64,000 bases of DNA, taken from the NCBI GenBank assembly GCA_964479595.1, contig CAYZMU010000002.1:1-64000 (forward strand), in the 5' to 3' direction. Shown here piece after piece: positions 59,630-64,000 of the stretch; within the stretch, counting starts at the first letter, position 1, and each line of letters begins with the position of its first letter. This DNA comes from Firm-04 sp964479595 (lineage in GTDB: Bacteria > Bacillota > Clostridia > Oscillospirales > Ruminococcaceae). The notes below the pieces were generated by a model, which saw only the letters and a program-made list of their open reading frames with translations, was not told where the DNA came from and did not search any database. Made by a program: the position numbers and the translations under genes.

Positions 59630-62101
59630 ATGACGGAGCGTCTGCGCGGGTGTGTCACGAAGGTGCGCTTTGTGAACCCGGAAACCTCCCATACCATTTT
59701 TGACCTGCGCTTGGACTCCGGGGAAACGGTTTCCGCCGCGGGGAGAGTGCCGAAACTGCGCGAGGGAGAGACCGTTTGCGTCAGCGGCGAAACGCGGACA
59801 ACAGACAGCGGGAAGTCCGTTCATGTCCTGAAATTGGAGCGCGAGGAGCCCGTGAGCGAACCCGAAAGCGGCGGCGTGCTTCGCGGAACGGTCGAGAGTG
59901 TGCGCTATTTTGAGCCGGAATCGGGCTTTGTGGTTGCGGATTTGAAAGCGGAGGACACGCTGCTCACCATACGCGGGGAAATCGGGCAGATAGCGCCGGG
60001 CGAGGAAGTGGAGCTGACCGGCGCGTTTGTCACGCACCCGAAATACGGGCGGCAGTTTCACGCGGAAAGCTGCCGGCGTCAGATGCCCGCCACCGCCGCG
60101 AGTATGGAGCGCTTTCTGGGCAGCGGCGCGGTTCCGGGCGTGCGGCGCAGACTCGCCGAAGCGATTGTCGCGGAGTTCGGGGAATTCACCTTTGATGTCA
60201 TCCGCGACGACCCCATGAAACTGACGCGCATCAAGGGCATCTCCGCGCGGAAAGCCAAGGAAATCGCAAAAAGTGTTTCGAGTGTGGAGCAGCTTTTCAA
60301 GCTCACAGAGAATCTGGCGCCGTTCGGGGTCAGCAGTGCCGCCGCGTCGCGCATTTACGCGCTTTTCGGTGACAAGGCGTGGGAGAAAATCCGCTCCAAT
60401 CCCTATCTTCTCTGCGCGGAGGATGTCGGCGTGCCCTTTGAAACGGCGGAGAAAGCGGCGCGGAGTTTTGAACTTCCCGAGGATTTCCCGCCGAGAATCC
60501 AGAGCGCGTTTCAATGTGTGCTGGAGACGGCCGCCGCTGAGGACGGGCACACCTGCCTGCCCCAAAAGCTTTTCCTCACGCTCGCGTCGCGAACCCTTTC
60601 GCTTTCTGAGGAGCGAATTCTGGCCGCCTATCGTCAGGCGGCGCAGACGCGCGCGCTTTACGAATACGAGGCGGACGGAGAATCCTTCGTCTACCTGCCG
60701 AAATATTACCGGGCGGAATTTTTCATCGCGCAGCGTCTCGGGGCAATGGCGGAATTTTCCCCCGACACCGATTTTGACTGTGAAAGCGCCATCGAAAAGG
60801 AACAGGAGCGCACGGGAATCACCTACGCGCAGCTGCAGAAACGCGCGATCGCGGCGGCTTTTTCACGCGGGATTGTGATTCTGACGGGCGGACCGGGCAC
60901 GGGCAAAACCACCACGCTCAACGCGGTCATTCACCTCTGCGCGCGGGCGGGGAGCAAGGTTCTGCTGGCGGCGCCGACAGGACGTTCCGCGAAGCGCATG
61001 GAGGAGCTCACGGGCAAAGAGGCGATGACCATTCACCGGATGCTCGGCGCGGATTACGACGACAAGGACAACTTCTATTTCAAGCATGACGAGCGCGACC
61101 CGCTTGCCGCGGATGTCGTCATCATCGACGAGTTCTCGATGGTGGATACACTGCTGTTTGAGGCGCTTCTGCGCGCGCTGCGGCTCTCGTGCCGTCTGGT
61201 GCTGGTCGGGGACGAGGACCAGCTCCCCTCAGTCGGGGCGGGGCAGATTCTCCACGCGCTGATTGCGAGCGAAAGGCTCCCCGTCGTGCGTCTGACCAAG
61301 ATTTTCCGGCAAGCGCAGGAGAGTCTCATTGTCCGCAACGCGCACCGGATTGTGCGGGGCGAGCTGCCGGACCTAAACGAGCGGCGCAACGATTTCTTTT
61401 TTTTGGACCGCCGCGCGCCGGGGGAGATTGAGGCGCTGCTTCTGGAACTTTACACCAAGCGCCTGCCCAATACCTACGGCTTCGATCCCGCCCGCGATAT
61501 TCAGGTGATTTCCCCGCGCCGCAAGGACCGTCTCGGCACCAACGCGCTGAATGTTCTGCTGCAGAACGCCGTCAACGCCGGGAAAGGCGCCGCGCTCAGA
61601 AACACGCTCTTTACCTTCCGCGAGGGCGACAAGGTTATGCAGAATCAGAACCAGTACGACGCCAGATGGAAAAAGGACGACGGCGAGGAAGGCATGGGCA
61701 TCTACAACGGGGATATCGGCAGGGTTGTTTCCGTCAGCGCGCCGCAGGGGGCGCTGGTGGCGGATTTTGACGGCAGAAAAGTTACGTACGGCGCGGACAG
61801 CCTCTCTCAGCTGGAGCTGGCGTACGCGGTGACGGTTCACAAGAGCCAGGGCAACGAATTTGAGGCGGTGATTCTCATTCTGCCCGAGGGCAGCGACCGA
61901 TTGAGCTACCGCAGTCTGCTCTATACCGCTGTTACAAGGGCGAGGCGGCTGCTTGTGGTGATTGGTTCGCCGCGCAAATTCGCGCAGATGGTTCAGAACG
62001 AAAGCCGCGCGGGGCGGTTCAGCTGCCTGACGCATATGCTGTGCAGGAGCCTTCCGCCGAGGGAGGAAGAGCGGTATGACGCCGAAAATGACCCCGACTG
62101 A
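59630..62101 (+). CDS. recD2: RecD2-type helicase
   Basis: 5'-3' superfamily 1B DNA helicase. 823 residues, slightly long. Two similar OB-like segments open the protein (about 1-68 and 80-150, see findings), then helix-hairpin-helix repeats (about 160-230), an ATP-binding core with TGGPGTGKTTT (about 420), DEFSMVD, GDEDQLPSVGAG, and the C-terminal VTVHKSQGNEFEAVI and YTAVTRARRLL. RecBC is not nearby, as expected for RecD2. I prefer ATG 59630 over GTG 59621. Overlaps comFC by 26 bases. Confidence 0.95.
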   Translation: MTERLRGCVTKVRFVNPETSHTIFDLRLDSGETVSAAGRVPKLREGETVCVSGETRTTDSGKSVHVLKLEREEPVSEPESGGVLRGTVESVRYFEPESGFVVADLKAEDTLLTIRGEIGQIAPGEEVELTGAFVTHPKYGRQFHAESCRRQMPATAASMERFLGSGAVPGVRRRLAEAIVAEFGEFTFDVIRDDPMKLTRIKGISARKAKEIAKSVSSVEQLFKLTENLAPFGVSSAAASRIYALFGDKAWEKIRSNPYLLCAEDVGVPFETAEKAARSFELPEDFPPRIQSAFQCVLETAAAEDGHTCLPQKLFLTLASRTLSLSEERILAAYRQAAQTRALYEYEADGESFVYLPKYYRAEFFIAQRLGAMAEFSPDTDFDCESAIEKEQERTGITYAQLQKRAIAAAFSRGIVILTGGPGTGKTTTLNAVIHLCARAGSKVLLAAPTGRSAKRMEELTGKEAMTIHRMLGADYDDKDNFYFKHDERDPLAADVVIIDEFSMVDTLLFEALLRALRLSCRLVLVGDEDQLPSVGAGQILHALIASERLPVVRLTKIFRQAQESLIVRNAHRIVRGELPDLNERRNDFFFLDRRAPGEIEALLLELYTKRLPNTYGFDPARDIQVISPRRKDRLGTNALNVLLQNAVNAGKGAALRNTLFTFREGDKVMQNQNQYDARWKKDDGEEGMGIYNGDIGRVVSVSAPQGALVADFDGRKVTYGADSLSQLELAYAVTVHKSQGNEFEAVILILPEGSDRLSYRSLLYTAVTRARRLLVVIGSPRKFAQMVQNESRAGRFSCLTHMLCRSLPPREEERYDAENDPD

Positions 62102-62792
62102 ACGCAGACAGGATGTGTCCCGCCGGCTGCTCGATCTCTTTTTCCCCAACCGCTGCGGCTGCTGCGGGGAACGGATTCCTTATCGCGACTATGTCTGCGA
62201 AACCTGCGCGAACGAGCTGCGGGGGCTGCTCCTTTCGAGAGAAACGCTGGATGCCGCGCTCAAAGAACCGCTGCCGTGGGACGGATTCGTGGGGCTTTAT
62301 CCTTACATGGGCGCGGCGCGGGACGGGATTCTGACGGTAAAGCAGGGGCTTCAAAACTTCTGTCTCTACGTAGCACCTCAGCTGGCGGATTTGTTTTCGG
62401 ACACATTCCCCGGGGAGCGGGCCGATATGGTCACCTGTATTCCGATGAACCCGAAACGCAAAAGGGAGAAGGGCTTTTCGCACGCCGAGATGCTCGCAAG
62501 CGCGGTCGCGGAACGTCTGCGCTGCCCTTTTTCGGGAGAGTTGCTCTATGACAACGCGGGTGTGCTGCGCCAGCGCGAGCTCCCGCCGGATCTTCGCAAA
62601 ATCTACGCGCAGACGCGGTTTTCCCGCACCGATGTTTCCCTTGAGGGGAAGACGGTCCTGCTCTGCGACGACATTATGACCACGGGCAGCTCGCTCAAAA
62701 ATTGTGTGAACCTGCTGCGGGAGATGGGCGCGCAAAAAGTTTACGCGGCGGTGGTCTGCTGCAACATTCTGCCGGGGATTCTGCGCGGCTGA
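62076..62792 (+). CDS. comFC: ComF-family phosphoribosyltransferase
   Basis: 238 residues: zinc-finger-like CGCCGE and CETC at the N-terminus, PMNPKRKREKGFSHAEMLA, and the PRPP loop VLLCDDIMTTGSSLKN near the C-terminus. Members are linked to DNA uptake, but the biochemical role is not settled. No comFA is adjacent; recD2 precedes it. Confidence 0.92.
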   Translation: MTPKMTPTERRQDVSRRLLDLFFPNRCGCCGERIPYRDYVCETCANELRGLLLSRETLDAALKEPLPWDGFVGLYPYMGAARDGILTVKQGLQNFCLYVAPQLADLFSDTFPGERADMVTCIPMNPKRKREKGFSHAEMLASAVAERLRCPFSGELLYDNAGVLRQRELPPDLRKIYAQTRFSRTDVSLEGKTVLLCDDIMTTGSSLKNCVNLLREMGAQKVYAAVVCCNILPGILRG

Positions 62793-62826
62793 GCGCTTTT
62801 GCGTTTGCGGCAAGCGGCGTCTGAGG

Positions 62827-62859
62827 GCGGGGAGTTCTTAAAAACCCCCGCGAAATTTT
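62827..62859 (+). terminator. Weak terminator after comFC
   Basis: GCGGGG (62827-62832) and CCCCGC (62846-62851) with a partly paired loop, followed by GAAATTTTGG. The T-tract is short. Confidence 0.4.
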
Positions 62860-62879
62860 GGAAAACGCGTCGAAAGCCC

Positions 62880-62908
62880 TTGACAAACGCGGGAAAATCG
62901 TGTATAAT
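62880..62908 (+). promoter_or_regulatory. Promoter of the zinc-ribbon gene
   Basis: TTGACA at 62880-62885 and TATAAT at 62903-62908, 17-base spacer ending AAAATCGTG. Confidence 0.9.
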
Positions 62909-63018
62909 AAGCGTAAGAGGCGCCGAGTAGGTGTCGTTTGGTCACGCGCCGGGGCGCACGCGGCGCGAATCTTTGCGGGAGCGTTCGGCTTGCCGCGTTT
63001 TGATGGGAGTGTTGAACC

Positions 63019-63459
63019 ATGAGCATCTTTGATCGAGTTTCCGACGCGAGCAAAGGCGTGACTGAGAAGGTCGCCAATATGTCGGAGGTCAGCAACCTGA
63101 AGCGCAAGATTCTGTATGAGGAAGACCGCATCGGAGAGATTTTCGCGGATTTAGGCAAGAAGTATTACAAAAACCCGGACGAGGACCCGGCGGTATTCCG
63201 CGCGCTGTGCGATGATATCGACGCGCGGCGGCGGCGCATCAAGAAGATGAAGTTTGAGCTGAACACCCTGCGCGGCTACAAAATCTGCCCGAAGTGCGAA
63301 GCGGAAAACAGTGAGAAGAATATCTTCTGCGGCGTCTGCGGTGCCAGACTGCCCGACCCGGAGGACGAGGATTTCTCCTCGCTCTCAGAGAACGACTACT
63401 ACACCGAGACGAGCAATCAGTTCTTCAGCGCGGACAGTACGGGCAACATCGACATCTGA
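63019..63459 (+). CDS. Zinc-ribbon protein with coiled-coil N-terminus
   Basis: 146 residues: an N-terminal charged helical region (1-80, likely coiled coil: SNLKRKILYEEDRIGEIFAD, then DIDARRRRIKKMKFEL), a zinc ribbon (about 89-115; CPKC and CGVCG) and an acidic, serine-rich tail. No membrane segment. It has its own strong promoter and a roughly 105-base leader. Function unknown; proteins of this layout are common in Clostridia. Confidence 0.75.
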   Translation: MSIFDRVSDASKGVTEKVANMSEVSNLKRKILYEEDRIGEIFADLGKKYYKNPDEDPAVFRALCDDIDARRRRIKKMKFELNTLRGYKICPKCEAENSEKNIFCGVCGARLPDPEDEDFSSLSENDYYTETSNQFFSADSTGNIDI

Positions 63460-63465
63460 GTTTCC

Positions 63466-63494
63466 ACCCCGCCTTTTCCACAGAGGCGGGGTTT
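63466..63494 (+). terminator. Terminator of the zinc-ribbon gene
   Basis: ACCCCGCC (63466-63473) and GGCGGGGT (63485-63492) form a perfect 8-pair stem; the following T-run is short (TTT). Confidence 0.65.
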
Positions 63495-63548
63495 GAAATT
63501 GTGGCGCGCGGCGCGGACAGAAAATAAGCTGAAATGGGTGCAGAAACA

Positions 63549-64000
63549 ATGGATTTTATTGACCAGCTACGAACCGAAGTGCGGATTCACGGGGATATGG
63601 AAATTGATTTTCGCAGCCGGCGGTATCTGCACGCGCGCGAAATCGCCCGGAAGTATCTTGACAACATTGAGGAAGCGGCGCGCATGGCGGCGCGGAACGG
63701 CAATTATCTTCAGCTGGAGAACGGGAAAGTGCTCATCAGCGGTTTCTGCGAGGTCACAGAGAAGGATTTCGAGCAGCCTTTTATTCAAAAAGAAAAGAAA
63801 CACCATCTGTTCCCCCGAAAACGCCATGAAATCTATTCCGCCGTCCCGGACAACGAACTTTTCGAGGTCTTTCTCTCCGCCTACAAGCAGCTGTGCAAGG
63901 AGGAAGGGATTGAGTACTTCCCCTTTCAGGCGCAGATTGAGGGCGAGGACGGAAAGATTCTCTACCACACGCTGCCGCTGACGCTCAAAAAGCCGAAACG
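63549..64000 (+). CDS. Hypothetical protein, cut by the window end
   Basis: An open frame from ATG 63549 (or ATG 63534 in frame) to the edge: MDFIDQLRTEVRIHGDMEID, then RYLHAREIARKYLDNIEEAA, LISGFCEVTEKDF, KHHLFPRKRHEIYSAVPDNE, ending LPLTLKKPK. Soluble and charged. Codon use matches its neighbours, while a competing frame from 63493 gives low-quality sequence. I do not recognise a family. There is no clear ribosome site or promoter. Confidence 0.65.
   Translation, partial: MDFIDQLRTEVRIHGDMEIDFRSRRYLHAREIARKYLDNIEEAARMAARNGNYLQLENGKVLISGFCEVTEKDFEQPFIQKEKKHHLFPRKRHEIYSAVPDNELFEVFLSAYKQLCKEEGIEYFPFQAQIEGEDGKILYHTLPLTLKKPK

Noticed and set aside
1..64000. Mobile elements or prophage
   Set aside because: No transposase, integrase, recombinase, terminal repeats or composition break was seen.

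Overview
The window reads as a GC-rich chromosome segment of an anaerobic, Gram-positive gut Clostridia of the Oscillospiraceae/Ruminococcus type. Pointers are a secreted mannanase carrying a dockerin (cellulosome component), the [FeFe]-hydrogenase maturase HydG and a TM1266-type hydrogenase regulator, the Prp protease with an N-terminally extended L27, c-di-AMP synthase CdaA with CdaR, mini-RNase III, a tetrahydrofolate riboswitch and many vegetative TTGACA/TATAAT promoters. I see no insertion sequence, prophage, integron or CRISPR array. Four runs of exactly 100 N (5220-5319, 17084-17183, 38666-38765, 44233-44332) are scaffold gaps, each inside a gene.

Layout. 122-5745: membrane protein, aspS, a TPR-like protein, malQ and a zinc-ribbon/TM2 protein. 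5904-10520: the str genes rpsL, rpsG, fusA, tuf, ending in a strong terminator. 10667-14214: pfkA, then riboswitch-controlled folT, proC and a DUF624-like membrane protein. 14255-15395 (minus): rplL and rplJ behind a leader with an attenuator. 15483-21040: PHP-family histidinol phosphatase, pth, an unidentified gene interrupted by a gap, tsaE, tsaB, rpiB and the GH26 mannanase. 21232-26562: rplU-prp-rpmA, then obg, mini-RNase III, yebC, pepD and a DUF1232 protein. 26605-34762 (minus): glyS, ftsK, uppP; tRNA-Leu(UAG); lipoprotein, cdaR, cdaA. 34976-40156: inorganic pyrophosphatase, a divergent PRPP-synthetase-like gene, hydG, a DUF1385 protein and prmC. 40153-41601 (minus): scpA and a site-2 protease homologue. 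41790-45493: rpmB, a P-type Ca2+ ATPase and nadA. 45545-46906 (minus): a D,D-carboxypeptidase homologue without its catalytic residues. 47158-51522: marR, a heterodimeric ABC exporter and a TM1266 regulator. 51598-53409 (minus): lepA. 53524-62792: DUF5662 protein, U32-like protein, aroB-aroA-aroC-pheA, recD2 and comFC. 63019-64000: a zinc-ribbon protein and a gene cut by the window edge.

Most of the content is translation (ribosomal proteins, elongation factors, two tRNA synthetases, Pth, PrmC, t6A synthesis proteins), envelope biology (UppP, CdaA/CdaR, the carboxypeptidase-like protein) and aromatic amino-acid synthesis. The genes are tightly packed with many 1-20 base overlaps, so translational coupling is likely. 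The most interesting items are the active-site-dead carboxypeptidase, the THF riboswitch followed by a hairpin that buries the folT ribosome-binding site, a large self-complementary element just before hydG, and three promoters that share an almost identical spacer.
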